Below the pieces are notes generated by a model. That model saw only the letters and a list, made by a program, of their open reading frames with translations. It searched no databases and was not told the origin of the DNA. A stretch of DNA of 64,000 nucleotides from Lysinibacillus odysseyi 34hs-1 = NBRC 100172 (GTDB taxonomy: Bacteria > Bacillota > Bacilli > Bacillales_A > Planococcaceae), in the NCBI RefSeq assembly GCF_001591965.1, contig NZ_BCVX01000005.1, positions 1 through 64,000 on the forward strand, in the 5' to 3' direction. Positions 7,571-15,983 of this stretch are shown one piece after another (positions within the stretch are counted from its first letter, which is position 1; every line of letters starts with the position of its first letter). The translations under genes and the position numbers were made by a program.

Positions 7571-8623
7571 TTATTCCAGATGCTGGAGGATGCTGTTTTT
7601 CACTTCCTCAAGTGTCGATGAACCGCCGATATCGCCTGTTTTCACCCCGTTTGCGAGTGTCTGTTCAATAGCGTTTAGTACTTTGTTCCCTATCTCCTGA
7701 TGTCCAAGGAAATCAAGCATCATTTTGCCTGTCCAGATCTGGCCGATTGGGTTTGCGATGCCTTTTCCGGCGATGTCCGGCGCCGAGCCGTGCACAGGCT
7801 CGAACATGGAAGGGTATTCCCGTTCAATATTGAGGTTGGCAGCAGGGGCGATACCGATACTGCCCATAATCGCACCGCCGAGGTCTGTTAAAATGTCCCC
7901 GAATAGGTTCGATGCGACAATGACATCGAACTGGTGCGGCTTCATGACGAAGAAGGCTGCCAGGGCATCAATGTGATTTACTGCCGTATCAATATCCGGA
8001 TAGTCCTGCTTCACTTCCTCGAACACCTCATCCCAAAACGGCATGGAATAGGTAAGTCCGTTCGATTTTGTGGCGCTTGTCACATGTCCACGTGAGCCTT
8101 TGGCAAGCTCAAACGCATAGCGCATCGCCCGCTCCGTGCCTTTGCGGGTGAATACCGCATTCTGAATAGCAATTTCATCTGCCCCTTGATGCATCCGTCC
8201 GCCGCTGTCCGAGTATTCCCCTTCCGAGTTTTCACGAACAACCGTAATATCGAAGTTCTGCGGGTTTTTTAATGGAGATTCAAGTCCGGCAAGAAGCTTT
8301 GCAGGTCGGACATTGATAGCCTGTTTGAGCTCACGGCGGATTTTAATTAACAGCCCCCATAAAGAAATGTGGTCTGGTACGAGCTCCGGCATACCCACTG
8401 CTCCGAGGAAAATTTGGTCATAGCCCTTCAAAATTTCAATGCCATCTTCGGGCATCATTTTTCCGTGCTCCAAATAATAGTCGCAGCCCCATGGGAAATA
8501 GGTCCATTCAAATTGGAACCCTCCGTCCAGTTCGGCGGCAGCGTCGAGCACCTCGATAGCGGCCGGAACAACCTCCTTCCCGATTCCGTCCCCTTCAATA
8601 ACAGCAATGCGGTATATTTTCAC
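7571..8623 (-). CDS. Tartrate/D-malate dehydrogenase (isocitrate/isopropylmalate dehydrogenase family)
   Basis: The 350-residue protein belongs to the beta-decarboxylating dehydrogenase family: IAVIEGDGIGKEVVPAA at the N-terminus and the family signature NLFGDILTDLGGAIMGSIG near residues 240-258. The segment LWGLLIKIRRELKQAINVRP and overall length fit the tartrate dehydrogenase/D-malate dehydrogenase (TtuC/DmlA) branch rather than LeuB or Icd. Such enzymes use NAD+ with Mn2+ or Mg2+ to oxidise and decarboxylate D-malate, tartrate or isopropylmalate. It starts with GTG at 8623 behind AAGGAGGAAGTGTC. No leu or citrate-cycle genes are adjacent, which suits a free-standing catabolic role. Confidence 0.87.
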   Translation of the reverse strand: MKIYRIAVIEGDGIGKEVVPAAIEVLDAAAELDGGFQFEWTYFPWGCDYYLEHGKMMPEDGIEILKGYDQIFLGAVGMPELVPDHISLWGLLIKIRRELKQAINVRPAKLLAGLESPLKNPQNFDITVVRENSEGEYSDSGGRMHQGADEIAIQNAVFTRKGTERAMRYAFELAKGSRGHVTSATKSNGLTYSMPFWDEVFEEVKQDYPDIDTAVNHIDALAAFFVMKPHQFDVIVASNLFGDILTDLGGAIMGSIGIAPAANLNIEREYPSMFEPVHGSAPDIAGKGIANPIGQIWTGKMMLDFLGHQEIGNKVLNAIEQTLANGVKTGDIGGSSTLEEVKNSILQHLE

Positions 8624-8861
8624 GACACTTCCTCCTTATGTATGAAAATTCACTATACTACTACTATAAAGCAAATGTCGAAAAAGACCTACTATTTTTA
8701 TCAGTAAGGAAAGAGTAAAGAAGGATGCATCTATCACTATTTTACGAAAAATGATGATTTCATTTCATTTAAACTTCACATTTTTTGTTTACACTGTTAC
8801 ATGGAGAAGGAAGTAGCAGATTCCTTCTTTTCCATTCACTTTTTATAGGAGGCGTAGTTCA

Positions 8862-9401
8862 TTGAAAAAAATCATACTAGCATTGTTTTCCTGTCTGTTT
8901 ATGTTTAGCGCAGCGGGAAATGCTTTTGCACACACACATTTGGAGAGCACAAATCCGGCAGACGGCGAAACGATCACAGAGCCGTTGACGGAGGTAACAC
9001 TTACATTCGAAGGGAAAATTGAGCAAGGGAGTACAATTGATCTGACAGACGCAAATAATGAAGCGGTCGAATTTGACAATATTTCTGTTAAAGATCAGGT
9101 GATGACTGGTACACTTGTTAACCCGTTGGAAAACGGAACATATAAGGCGCGATGGAGCAGTATCAGTGCAGATGGGCACCCAATGGAAGGTGAGTTCACG
9201 TTTACGGTAGAAACACCTCTAGCAGAAGAAACAGCAGACCAGACAGACACAGCAGATGATGAGGCGGCACCGATCGCAGCAGAGAATGATAAAGAGAAGG
9301 CTGAAAAGTCTCCATTTACGTCTACGATGTTCAGCATCGTGTTAGTACTTGTATTGTTGATGGTGGCAAGCTTCTTCTTTTTACTAAAAAGAAAGAAATA
9401 A
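8862..9401 (+). CDS. CopC-domain copper-binding protein, membrane-anchored
   Basis: The 179-residue protein has a cleavable signal peptide (MKKIILALFSCLFMFSAAGN, then AFA) so that the mature protein starts with HTHLESTNPADGE. This N-terminal histidine is the Cu(II) ligand of CopC proteins. The CopC fold follows (VTLTFEGKIEQGS, YKARWSSISADGHPMEGEFTFTV, with a second histidine in DGHPMEG). An acidic linker and a C-terminal membrane helix (STMFSIVLVLVLLMVASFFFLL) followed by KRKK anchor it outside the cell. The start is TTG at 8862, nine bases after AGGAGG. The next gene, four bases on, encodes its usual partner CopD. Confidence 0.88.
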   Translation: MKKIILALFSCLFMFSAAGNAFAHTHLESTNPADGETITEPLTEVTLTFEGKIEQGSTIDLTDANNEAVEFDNISVKDQVMTGTLVNPLENGTYKARWSSISADGHPMEGEFTFTVETPLAEETADQTDTADDEAAPIAAENDKEKAEKSPFTSTMFSIVLVLVLLMVASFFFLLKRKK

Positions 9402-9404
9402 AAG

Positions 9405-10490
9405 ATGCAAACTCTCGTCATTATTAGCCAAACATTGTTATACCTTTGTTTTTCTGTTCTTATGGGCAGCTTTCTTATCGGGCTTGTCCCTTCTACATAT
9501 CGACCTGCAATCAATAGCTCAAGGCGCCTATTGATTATTTGTACAGCTGGTATCCCGCTGTTTGCTTTTATCCCGGTGCTGGAGGTCATTTTGTATCTTG
9601 CGCCAAGATTAGGTGCTGCAGAAAGCTCATTATCTGTGTTAACAAGCTTTACGATCGGAAAGGCATGGGGGTGGACGCTTGTACTGGCAATCGGATTGCT
9701 GCTCGCCGCTTTACTGGTCAAGGAGCATGAAAGCGCACTATTCAACACAACAGGCGCGATCCTTACGTTTCTTTTGATCGTGACGATTGCCTGGTCAAGC
9801 CATGCAAGCTCTATCGCTCCGTTTAGTGGCTTTGTCGGTGATGCAATCCATCTACTGGCTATGAGCGTGTGGACAGGCATTTTAGTGATCATTAGCTGGC
9901 GCGCTGCGAATACGGCGAATTGGCGGTCGTTCCTTACGTGGTTCACACCGGTTGCCGCTCTCTGTTTTATAGTTGTCACAGTCAGCGGACTGCTGCTTAT
10001 GAACGTATTAATCGATGGTTATGTAGCATCATGGACATCTCCTTATGGGCAGGGTCTTTTATTCAAGCATCTGTTCGTCATACTGTTATTGTTCTATGCG
10101 GGCATCAACGGGTTTTGGGTCAAACGAAAATTAAAGAATGATCAGGGCTTCAGCCCGATACGATGGGCTAGGCTTGAAAGCGTCGTTATTTTTATGATCT
10201 TTGCTATTACTGCCGCCTTCAGCCAGCTGTCCCCTCCCTCTGAGGGAGAGATGGATGACCCATCCAAACTGTTTATGCTCACATACGGTAAAGAAATTCC
10301 GCTGAATGCGGCTGTACAGCTTGAATGGAGCGGTATGGGAATATTGCTCTTGTTGCTGGCTATTGCATGCGGCGCTTTACTGGCCACAGCATTCAGCAAG
10401 CAGGCCCCGCGTCTTATGGTACTTTTACTAAGCGGCGTGCTTGTGCTTTGCCTATATTTGGCGTTGATGACAAGTGTCGTACTTGTGTAA
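9405..10490 (+). CDS. CopD family copper transport membrane protein
   Basis: The 361-residue product has about eight or nine membrane segments and typical CopD features, including the histidine-containing AWSSHASSIAPFSGFVGDAIHLLAMSVWTG region (around residues 126-155) and a GINGFWVKRKL loop. CopD proteins are thought to take copper handed over by CopC across the membrane. In Bacillus the two domains are fused in YcnJ; here they are separate adjacent genes. The ribosome-binding site is weak (AAAGAAAG), so translational coupling to copC is likely. A strong terminator follows. Confidence 0.85.
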   Translation: MQTLVIISQTLLYLCFSVLMGSFLIGLVPSTYRPAINSSRRLLIICTAGIPLFAFIPVLEVILYLAPRLGAAESSLSVLTSFTIGKAWGWTLVLAIGLLLAALLVKEHESALFNTTGAILTFLLIVTIAWSSHASSIAPFSGFVGDAIHLLAMSVWTGILVIISWRAANTANWRSFLTWFTPVAALCFIVVTVSGLLLMNVLIDGYVASWTSPYGQGLLFKHLFVILLLFYAGINGFWVKRKLKNDQGFSPIRWARLESVVIFMIFAITAAFSQLSPPSEGEMDDPSKLFMLTYGKEIPLNAAVQLEWSGMGILLLLLAIACGALLATAFSKQAPRLMVLLLSGVLVLCLYLALMTSVVLV

Positions 10491-10494
10491 TAAT

Positions 10495-10533
10495 GGCTGT
10501 TCAGCATCTCGTTGAACAGCCGTTTTCTTTTTT
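10495..10533 (+). terminator. Rho-independent terminator of the copC-copD operon
   Basis: A 9-bp perfect stem GGCTGTTCA/TGAACAGCC (10495-10503 and 10513-10521) followed by GTTTTCTTTTTT. It begins four bases after the copD stop codon. Confidence 0.88.
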
Positions 10534-10573
10534 GCGTAGGGTTGGCTGGGTTTTTATTACGTATCGACTAATA

Positions 10574-11044
10574 TTATTCCTTTATATCATAGACAAGAAT
10601 ATCAAATAACTTCCCGTCCGTATAAAGAAGAATAGCCCACTCTCCCGCATTGGGAAAACTAACAGAGGAAGGGGCATGTGTATCTGCTCCGTTATTTGGC
10701 CCGCTTGTTTGAGTACTCCAGCCCTGGGTCAATACTTTATGAACCGTCTTTGTATCACGCTCATAGCCGACAACTGTCAGCTCTGTCGGCCCCACTCCCC
10801 ATAAATGCCACATCCATTTCTGCCCTTTGACACTTGGCATACTAGCTCCAATGACGCCGGATTTATTTTCATTACCGAGCATACCCCGGCCGAATTCCTG
10901 CGCTTTTTGCTCCCAATTGATTTTGTCAAAATCGCTTTTCTTTACGAATTCAGGTAAATCGTCAGGCATCTCCACTGGCTTTTGTTCTTTACACCCGGCT
11001 ATGAGCAGTATGAGCAGGAACAGGATGAACGATAATTTTTTCAT
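10574..11044 (-). CDS. Hypothetical lipoprotein, 156 aa
   Basis: The N-terminus MKKLSFILFLLILLIAGCKE is a lipoprotein signal (lipobox IAGC). The mature part contains WMWHLWGVGPTELTVVGYER and ends in a beta-rich domain (WAILLYTDGKLFDILVYDIK). It resembles the small Bacillus lipoproteins grouped as DUF4871, but that is a recollection and not firm. The ribosome-binding site GGGGGG lies five bases before the ATG at 11044. The gene converges on copD. Confidence 0.72.
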   Translation of the reverse strand: MKKLSFILFLLILLIAGCKEQKPVEMPDDLPEFVKKSDFDKINWEQKAQEFGRGMLGNENKSGVIGASMPSVKGQKWMWHLWGVGPTELTVVGYERDTKTVHKVLTQGWSTQTSGPNNGADTHAPSSVSFPNAGEWAILLYTDGKLFDILVYDIKE

Positions 11045-11221
11045 ACATTCCCCCCTAAATATAACTCTTTATATGATGTTATTATGAGATAAGTAGAATG
11101 AATATTCAAACTATATAAGGCGGGGTGTTTTCTTCTATTTATGGTTCGAAATTTTAATTTTGAACCAATCCATTCCTTGCCTGCTTGCCTTTTTGTAGAA
11201 TGGGGGTGCGGAGGTGGAAAA

Positions 11222-12139
11222 ATGAAGCATCTTCAGCTTTCAGCGGTTGTCCGAAGACTACCGCAAGACCATGCACACTCCTCCTATTGGGAGGACAAAA
11301 ATAACCGGGCTGCAGTCGGATATGTGGGGGAGCATCAAGTGATTCGACTGCTGGGAGAACGCGAAGAAGAAAGCCGGTGGATCTCCGGTTTTTCCTATAG
11401 TCAGCATGAAATTGATATTTTGCTTGTAACGAAGCATTGCCTTTTTTGCATTGAAGTGAAAAATATATCCGGCCGGCTGGATATCGAACAGGGTAAATCA
11501 CAGCTGCTCCGCACACGAATTGATGGCATACAAGACAGCTTTAATAATCCGGCAGAGCAGGTAAAGCGCCATGTCCGGCTTGTAAAAAAACTTGCTGGCG
11601 GAATACCGGTTATCGGTCTCGTCGTGATAGCAAATCCTCAAACAATTATCGGGACAGCTCCAAGTGATGTACCGATCCTCCACATGAGCGGACTTTCCAG
11701 CATCATTACTAGCTTAATGGCTGACTATCATTCACATCATCTGGATGTAGAGTTGGTCTATCAGTATTTTTTAGAACTTCACAAACCTGCCCTCAGGAAA
11801 TTGCCATTTTCCGAGAGCGATTTCTTGAATGGTGTTCTCTGCCCTGCCTGTTTTTTTAAAGTTCCTATGTTTTTTCAACACGGAACATTTATTTGCCCTG
11901 CTTGTAAGCTGAGGGACAAGCATGCCTACGAATACGCCCTAGCTGATTACCGTCTGCTAATTGGGGAGATGATTACAAACCAGGCGTTCCGCCGGTTCTG
12001 CAAGGTGGCATCTCGGGACGCAGCAAACCGGCTGCTGCGAAACTTTGAAAGAATTGGCGATACCCGCGGCGCTGTTTATAAAATCCCTGAACAGATAATT
12101 ACTAAACACCAGGACTTACTATTCAATTCGCGCAATTGA
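11222..12139 (+). CDS. NERD domain-containing protein with C-terminal zinc ribbon
   Basis: The 305-residue protein carries a nuclease-related (NERD) domain: GYVGEHQVIRLL, then FSYSQHEIDILLVTKHCLFC and EVKNISGRL, the E-x(n)-D-x(n)-ExK pattern of restriction-like folds (around residues 35-105). Near residues 205-230 two CPAC motifs (CPACFFKV and CPACKLRD) form a likely zinc ribbon. NERD proteins are proposed to act on nucleic acids; the substrate is unknown. The frame is open from 11141, but GGAGGTGG (11210-11217) precedes the ATG at 11222. The last four codons (NSRN) and the stop are made by the first unit of the 21-bp repeat array that follows. Confidence 0.82.
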   Translation: MKHLQLSAVVRRLPQDHAHSSYWEDKNNRAAVGYVGEHQVIRLLGEREEESRWISGFSYSQHEIDILLVTKHCLFCIEVKNISGRLDIEQGKSQLLRTRIDGIQDSFNNPAEQVKRHVRLVKKLAGGIPVIGLVVIANPQTIIGTAPSDVPILHMSGLSSIITSLMADYHSHHLDVELVYQYFLELHKPALRKLPFSESDFLNGVLCPACFFKVPMFFQHGTFICPACKLRDKHAYEYALADYRLLIGEMITNQAFRRFCKVASRDAANRLLRNFERIGDTRGAVYKIPEQIITKHQDLLFNSRN

Positions 12140-12199
12140 GCCTCAAATTCGCGCAATGAAGGCCGATTTTCGCGCAATAAACCCCCTTTTTCGCGCAAT
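12127..12199. repeat. Array of four 21-bp-spaced direct repeats, core TTCGCGCAAT
   Basis: The 10-bp core TTCGCGCAAT occurs exactly at 12127, 12148, 12169 and 12190, with a strict 21-bp period and 11-bp spacers that differ from each other. The first unit overlaps the 3' end of the NERD gene. On the minus strand the array can be read as a heptad pattern (LRE every seven codons), because 21 is a multiple of three; no ribosome-binding site supports translation. It lies in the convergent space between the NERD gene and argH, just before their shared terminator. Confidence 0.9.
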
Positions 12200-12220
12200 A
12201 CACCTGGCCGACGGAAATAA

Positions 12221-12252
12221 AAAAGGCGGATGTGCGTACACATCTGCCTTTT
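12221..12252. terminator. Bidirectional terminator between the NERD gene and argH
   Basis: Arms AAAAGGCGGATGTG (12221-12234) and CACATCTGCCTTTT (12239-12252) form a 14-bp stem with one G-T wobble and a tight loop. T-runs flank both sides (TTTTCC to the right, TTTTTTATTT on the minus strand), so it can serve both convergent genes. Confidence 0.85.
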
Positions 12253-12297
12253 CCTTGCTGATCGCTGCCTCACAGGACAGCATTAATCAAAGATTTA

Positions 12298-13668
12298 TTA
12301 AAGTAGCTCATTCGCTTTTGCTAATTGGATTTTTACTTGCTCGAAGCCTGTGCCGCCAAGCGAATTACGGCGTCGTACTGCTGCTTCCGGTGCCAGAACC
12401 TCGTAGATATCCTCATCAATCAGATCTGACTCTTTTTTCATTTCCTCAAGCGGCAGATCCAATAGGTAGATTCCCTTTTGGATACAAGTAAAGACGAGCT
12501 TCCCTGTTACTTCATGTGCTTCACGGAACGGCATACCTTTTGTCGCCAAGTAGTCTGCCAGCTCTGTTGCGTTTGAAAAATCAGAATGTACAGCACTATG
12601 CAGGCGCTCTGTATTTACTAACATCGTACGGATCATGCCCTCGAAAATTTTCAGCGAGCCAAGGACTGTTTCCATCGTATCGAACATGCCTTCCTTATCT
12701 TCCTGCATATCCTTGTTGTATGTCAGCGGTGTTCCTTTCAGTACTGTTAACAGCCCCATCAAGTTACCAAATGCACGGCCTGCTTTTCCGCGGATCAATT
12801 CAGCCATATCCGGATTTTTTTTCTGCGGCATTATAGAAGAGCCTGTCGAGAATGCATCGTCCAGCTCGATAAATTTAAACTCATCCGTTGACCAAATGAT
12901 GATTTCCTCTGCAAAGCGTGACAGATGCGTCATCAATAGAGCGGAATTCGAAAGGAACTCTACGATGAAATCTCGGTCACTTACCGCATCCATTGAGTTT
13001 GCGTACACATCTGCAAAACCTAATAGTTCTGCAGATTTCAAACGGTCGATCGGGAAAGTTGTCCCCGCCATTGCCCCTGCACCAAGCGGCAGAATATCGA
13101 TGCGTTTCATTGACTCGGAGAAACGCTCCTTATCGCGCTGCAGCTGCCAGAAATAGACCATTAAGTGGTGGGCAAATGAAATCGGCTGTGCACGCTGAAG
13201 ATGTGTATAGCCCGGCGCAATCGTTTCCACATGCTGCTCTGCCTGCTTCACAATCGTCTTTTGGAAGTTTTCGATTAAACCGATGACTTCCGGTACACGT
13301 TTTTTCAGGAATAGGTGCATGTCTGTTGCAACCTGGTCGTTACGGGAACGCCCTGTATGTAATTTACCGCCGACAGGACCAATCAGGTCAATCAGCATTT
13401 TCTCCAAGTTTAGATGGATGTCTTCGTTTGCTATGGAAAATTCCAGCTCGCCTGCTTCAGCCCTTTGCTTCAGCTGTGCAAGACCTTCCAGAATCTTTGC
13501 TACGTCCTCAGCCGGCAGGATTCCTTGTGCGCCAAGCATTGTCACATGTGCAACAGAACCCTCGATATCTTCCAGCACTAGTTGCTGGTCAAAGCCGATT
13601 GATGCACCGAATTCATCGACCCAAGCTTCTGCCGATTTTTGAAAACGGCCGCCCCATAATTTCGCCAT
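12298..13668 (-). CDS. argH: Argininosuccinate lyase
   Basis: The 456-residue product cleaves argininosuccinate to arginine and fumarate, the last step of arginine synthesis. It belongs to the fumarase/aspartase superfamily: the signature [12 protein letters not shown] with the catalytic serine loop is around residue 278, and [13 protein letters not shown] near 105 is the ArgH-specific substrate loop; TPGYTHLQ-like [12 protein letters not shown] holds the general-acid histidine region. A GTG three codons upstream (13677) is in frame but overlaps the ribosome-binding site; AGGAG lies eight bases before the ATG at 13668. It is the second gene of argG-argH. Confidence 0.97.
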   Translation of the reverse strand: MAKLWGGRFQKSAEAWVDEFGASIGFDQQLVLEDIEGSVAHVTMLGAQGILPAEDVAKILEGLAQLKQRAEAGELEFSIANEDIHLNLEKMLIDLIGPVGGKLHTGRSRNDQVATDMHLFLKKRVPEVIGLIENFQKTIVKQAEQHVETIAPGYTHLQRAQPISFAHHLMVYFWQLQRDKERFSESMKRIDILPLGAGAMAGTTFPIDRLKSAELLGFADVYANSMDAVSDRDFIVEFLSNSALLMTHLSRFAEEIIIWSTDEFKFIELDDAFSTGSSIMPQKKNPDMAELIRGKAGRAFGNLMGLLTVLKGTPLTYNKDMQEDKEGMFDTMETVLGSLKIFEGMIRTMLVNTERLHSAVHSDFSNATELADYLATKGMPFREAHEVTGKLVFTCIQKGIYLLDLPLEEMKKESDLIDEDIYEVLAPEAAVRRRNSLGGTGFEQVKIQLAKANELL

Positions 13669-13727
13669 AATTGCCACTCCTATATTAGTAAGTCATTTGA
13701 ACAGACGAGAATATCTGCCTTTAAACG

Positions 13728-13759
13728 GGTGAGCAAGAAGCATCCGCCCCTTGCTCACC
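13728..13759 (-). other. Hairpin between argG and argH
   Basis: A perfect 10-bp stem GGTGAGCAAG/CTTGCTCACC (13728-13737 and 13750-13759) lies five bases after the argG stop codon. On the minus strand it is followed by CGTTTAAAGG, not a full T-run, so it may be a leaky terminator or an mRNA-stability element that lowers argH relative to argG. Confidence 0.6.
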
Positions 13760-13764
13760 GAGGA

Positions 13765-14973
13765 TTATTTTGTTACGGATTGCTTTTTCGATACTTCTGA
13801 TGCTACTACAGTCGGTAGGCCCCATAGTTCAATGAATCCAACTGCGGATGCGTGGTTGAACTGGTCTGCCTTTGAGTACGTTGCCAGCTCTTCAGAGTAA
13901 AGAGAGTTGTCGGATTTACGTCCTTCTACAATGGCATGACCTTTATATAATTTTACACGTACTGTACCGTTTACATATTTTTGTGTTTCTTTCAGGAATG
14001 CTTCCAACGCTGTGCGGATTGGGTTGAACCACAATCCGTTGTAAATGATTTCAGATAGTTTATGCTCGATGATCGGCTTAAAGTGAGCAAGCTCTTTTAC
14101 AAGTGTGATATCTTCTAGCTCCTTATGGGCAGTCAATAACACTTTTGCTCCTGGAATTTCGTATACTTCACGCGATTTGATGCCGACAAGACGGTTTTCT
14201 ACGTGGTCGATACGTCCAACGCCGTGTGCACCGGCAATTTTATTCAGCTCCTGGATGAGGTCGGCTAATTTCATTTCTGTACCATTTAATGAAACCGGCT
14301 TTCCTTCCACAAACTCGATTTCTACGTATTCAGCAGTGTCTGGCGCGTTTTCAACAGATACTGTCAACCCGTACGCTTCTTCCGGTGGTGCTACCCAAGG
14401 GTCTTCCATGACGCCCGCTTCGTTTGCGCGGCCCCATAGGTTTTGGTCGATAGAAAACGGAGAATCGATTGTTGCAGGAATCGGTACACCGTGTTTTGCA
14501 GCGTATTCGATTTCCTCATCACGGCTCCAGCCCCAGTCACGAACAGGTGCCAGTACTTCTAGATCCGGATTTAATGCTTTAATCGATACTTCAAAACGTA
14601 CCTGGTCATTTCCTTTACCAGTACAGCCGTGCGCTACTGCGTCAGCATTTACCTCATTTGCGATTTCTACTAATTTTTTAGAAATTAACGGACGTGATAA
14701 AGCTGATACTAATGGATACTTTTGTTCGTACCATGTATGGCCTTGCAGGGAAACTAATGCATATTCCTCTGCGAATTCGTCTTTCGCATCGACCATATAC
14801 GATTCGATTGCACCTACTTGAAGTGCTTTGTTTTTGATAAATTCAAGATCTTTTCCTTCACCAACGTCTAGACAAACAGCGATGACGTCCCATCCTTGTT
14901 CTTTTAACCATGGAATTGCTACTGATGTATCTAGACCGCCTGAATAAGCGAGTACTACTTTTTTATTAGCCAT
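13765..14973 (-). CDS. argG: Argininosuccinate synthase
   Basis: The 402-residue enzyme joins citrulline and aspartate with ATP to give argininosuccinate. It begins [20 protein letters not shown], where YSGGLDTS is the ATP-pyrophosphatase P-loop; [13 protein letters not shown] (about residues 115-127) is the citrulline/aspartate-binding segment. The frame is open to 15045, but GGAGG lies nine bases before the ATG at 14973, which matches the family N-terminus. It forms an operon with argH. A promoter and candidate arginine-repressor sites lie just upstream. Confidence 0.97.
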   Translation of the reverse strand: MANKKVVLAYSGGLDTSVAIPWLKEQGWDVIAVCLDVGEGKDLEFIKNKALQVGAIESYMVDAKDEFAEEYALVSLQGHTWYEQKYPLVSALSRPLISKKLVEIANEVNADAVAHGCTGKGNDQVRFEVSIKALNPDLEVLAPVRDWGWSRDEEIEYAAKHGVPIPATIDSPFSIDQNLWGRANEAGVMEDPWVAPPEEAYGLTVSVENAPDTAEYVEIEFVEGKPVSLNGTEMKLADLIQELNKIAGAHGVGRIDHVENRLVGIKSREVYEIPGAKVLLTAHKELEDITLVKELAHFKPIIEHKLSEIIYNGLWFNPIRTALEAFLKETQKYVNGTVRVKLYKGHAIVEGRKSDNSLYSEELATYSKADQFNHASAVGFIELWGLPTVVASEVSKKQSVTK

Positions 14974-14997
14974 TTTGATTTGCCTCCGATATGTTTT

Positions 14998-15033
14998 ATG
15001 TATGTTTATACATCGAATTAAAAGTTTATACAT
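14998..15033 (-). promoter_or_regulatory. Candidate ArgR/AhrC operator (tandem ARG boxes)
   Basis: GTTTATACAT occurs twice (15004-15013 and 15024-15033), 20 bp apart. The left copy is part of a near-palindrome, ATGTATGTTTATACAT. Arginine repressor boxes are A/T-rich imperfect palindromes arranged in pairs about two helical turns apart, and the block sits directly at and after the expected argG transcript start. The sequence differs from the textbook ARG box, so the assignment is inferred from position and spacing. Confidence 0.45.
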
Positions 15034-15035
15034 GA

Positions 15036-15064
15036 ATAGTATCATGGAATAAAAATAAACACAA
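15036..15064 (-). promoter_or_regulatory. argG: argG-argH promoter
   Basis: On the minus strand: TTGTGT (15059-15064), 17-bp spacer, TACTAT (15036-15041) preceded by TGA (extended -10). It lies about 60 bases upstream of the argG start. Confidence 0.65.
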
Positions 15065-15076
15065 GTGTATTTCTAT

Positions 15077-15115
15077 AAAAAATTAGACTTTTTCAACTCC
15101 TTAAAAAAGTCTAAT
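15077..15115 (-). terminator. Rho-independent terminator of the SDR gene
   Basis: On the minus strand TTAGACTTTTT and AAAAAGTCTAA form an 11-bp stem followed by TTTTTTATAG, about 35 bases after the SDR stop at 15148 and just before the argG promoter. Confidence 0.8.
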
Positions 15116-15147
15116 TGCCACGCTTTTCAGTCTATAATATGCACGTT

Positions 15148-15897
15148 TTATTTTTTATTGAAAAAGCCCTTCCCCACCTTCTCGACGAGCACTGGTGCCA
15201 GTGCATAAAGTTTCGCCGTAATTCCCATGACACGCGGCAGGTTTACTTCACGCACGGGGCGTTCAATCGTTTTGACAACTTCCGTTGCTACATATTCCGG
15301 TTCAATCAGAAAGCGTTTGATCGATTCCCGGTAGGCGTTTGTAGCATCCGCTTTTTGCAAAAATGGCGTATCAATCGGCCCTGGAAAAATCCCCGTTACG
15401 TTGATGCCATACTCAGCCAGCTCCAGCCGCACACCATTCAAAAAGCCTGTAATGGCATGCTTGGACGCTGCATACACACTCGCTTTGCGTGTCGCTACTT
15501 TGCCTGCCTGTGAGCTGACATAAATAAGGTGGCCGCCGCCGCGTGCAATGAGTTTCGGGGCAATCCGCTTCGTAAGATAGATTGGTGCTTTTACATTAAC
15601 ATCAATCATTGTATCCACTTCCTCATCCGTCAATTCATGCACATTTGCAAAGATGCCAAGACCTGCATTTAAGATGGCTACATCGATATCCGGCAGTTCG
15701 GATACAACCCGTTCCATGTCCTCAAGTCTACGAAGATCCGCCTGTATGACATGTGCGCCCATGTTGGACAAAGTCTTTAACGCAGATTCATTTCTCCCCG
15801 TTGCATAAACGGTATAGCCCTTTTTTATACAAATTTCTGTTATTTTTAATCCAACACCGCTCGTGGCACCTGTGACAAAAACTGTTTTTTTATTCAT
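15148..15897 (-). CDS. Short-chain dehydrogenase/reductase
   Basis: This 249-residue classical SDR has the cofactor motif TGATSGVG (residues 10-17), the NAG motif (ILNAGLG), the catalytic serine (YVSSQAG, about 137) and the YAASK tetrad (tyrosine about 150, lysine about 154). The arginine in ATGRNE after strand beta-2 suggests NADPH. The substrate is unknown. A GGAGG lies 11 bases before the ATG. The gene is flanked by terminators and appears monocistronic. Confidence 0.88.
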   Translation of the reverse strand: MNKKTVFVTGATSGVGLKITEICIKKGYTVYATGRNESALKTLSNMGAHVIQADLRRLEDMERVVSELPDIDVAILNAGLGIFANVHELTDEEVDTMIDVNVKAPIYLTKRIAPKLIARGGGHLIYVSSQAGKVATRKASVYAASKHAITGFLNGVRLELAEYGINVTGIFPGPIDTPFLQKADATNAYRESIKRFLIEPEYVATEVVKTIERPVREVNLPRVMGITAKLYALAPVLVEKVGKGFFNKK

Positions 15898-15944
15898 TTT
15901 TGTGTATACCTCCCTCTAGCTCTTCACTTCCTCATTATATAAAA

Positions 15945-15978
15945 AAAGGGAGCAGCCGTATATGTGCCGCCCCACTCC
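15945..15978 (-). terminator. Rho-independent terminator of the CstB-like gene
   Basis: On the minus strand a G/C-rich imperfect stem (GGAGTGG pairing with GCTCC-type arm) is followed by seven T residues. It starts a few bases after the stop at 15984. Confidence 0.6.
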
Positions 15979-15983
15979 TTTCC

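Noticed and set aside
9095-9979. 294-codon open frame on the minus strand opposite copC and copD
   Set aside because: It lies antisense to two well-supported genes, has no ribosome-binding site and its translation (Ser/Thr/Ile-rich, no family motif) looks like a shadow of membrane-protein codons.
12076-12273. 65-codon minus-strand frame reading the TTCGCGCAAT array as LRE heptads
   Set aside because: Any 21-bp repeat gives a heptad reading frame; there is no ribosome-binding site and it overlaps a terminator.
14105-14821. 238-codon open frame on the plus strand inside argG
   Set aside because: Antisense to a certain argG; composition rich in Ser and Thr and without motifs, typical of a shadow frame.
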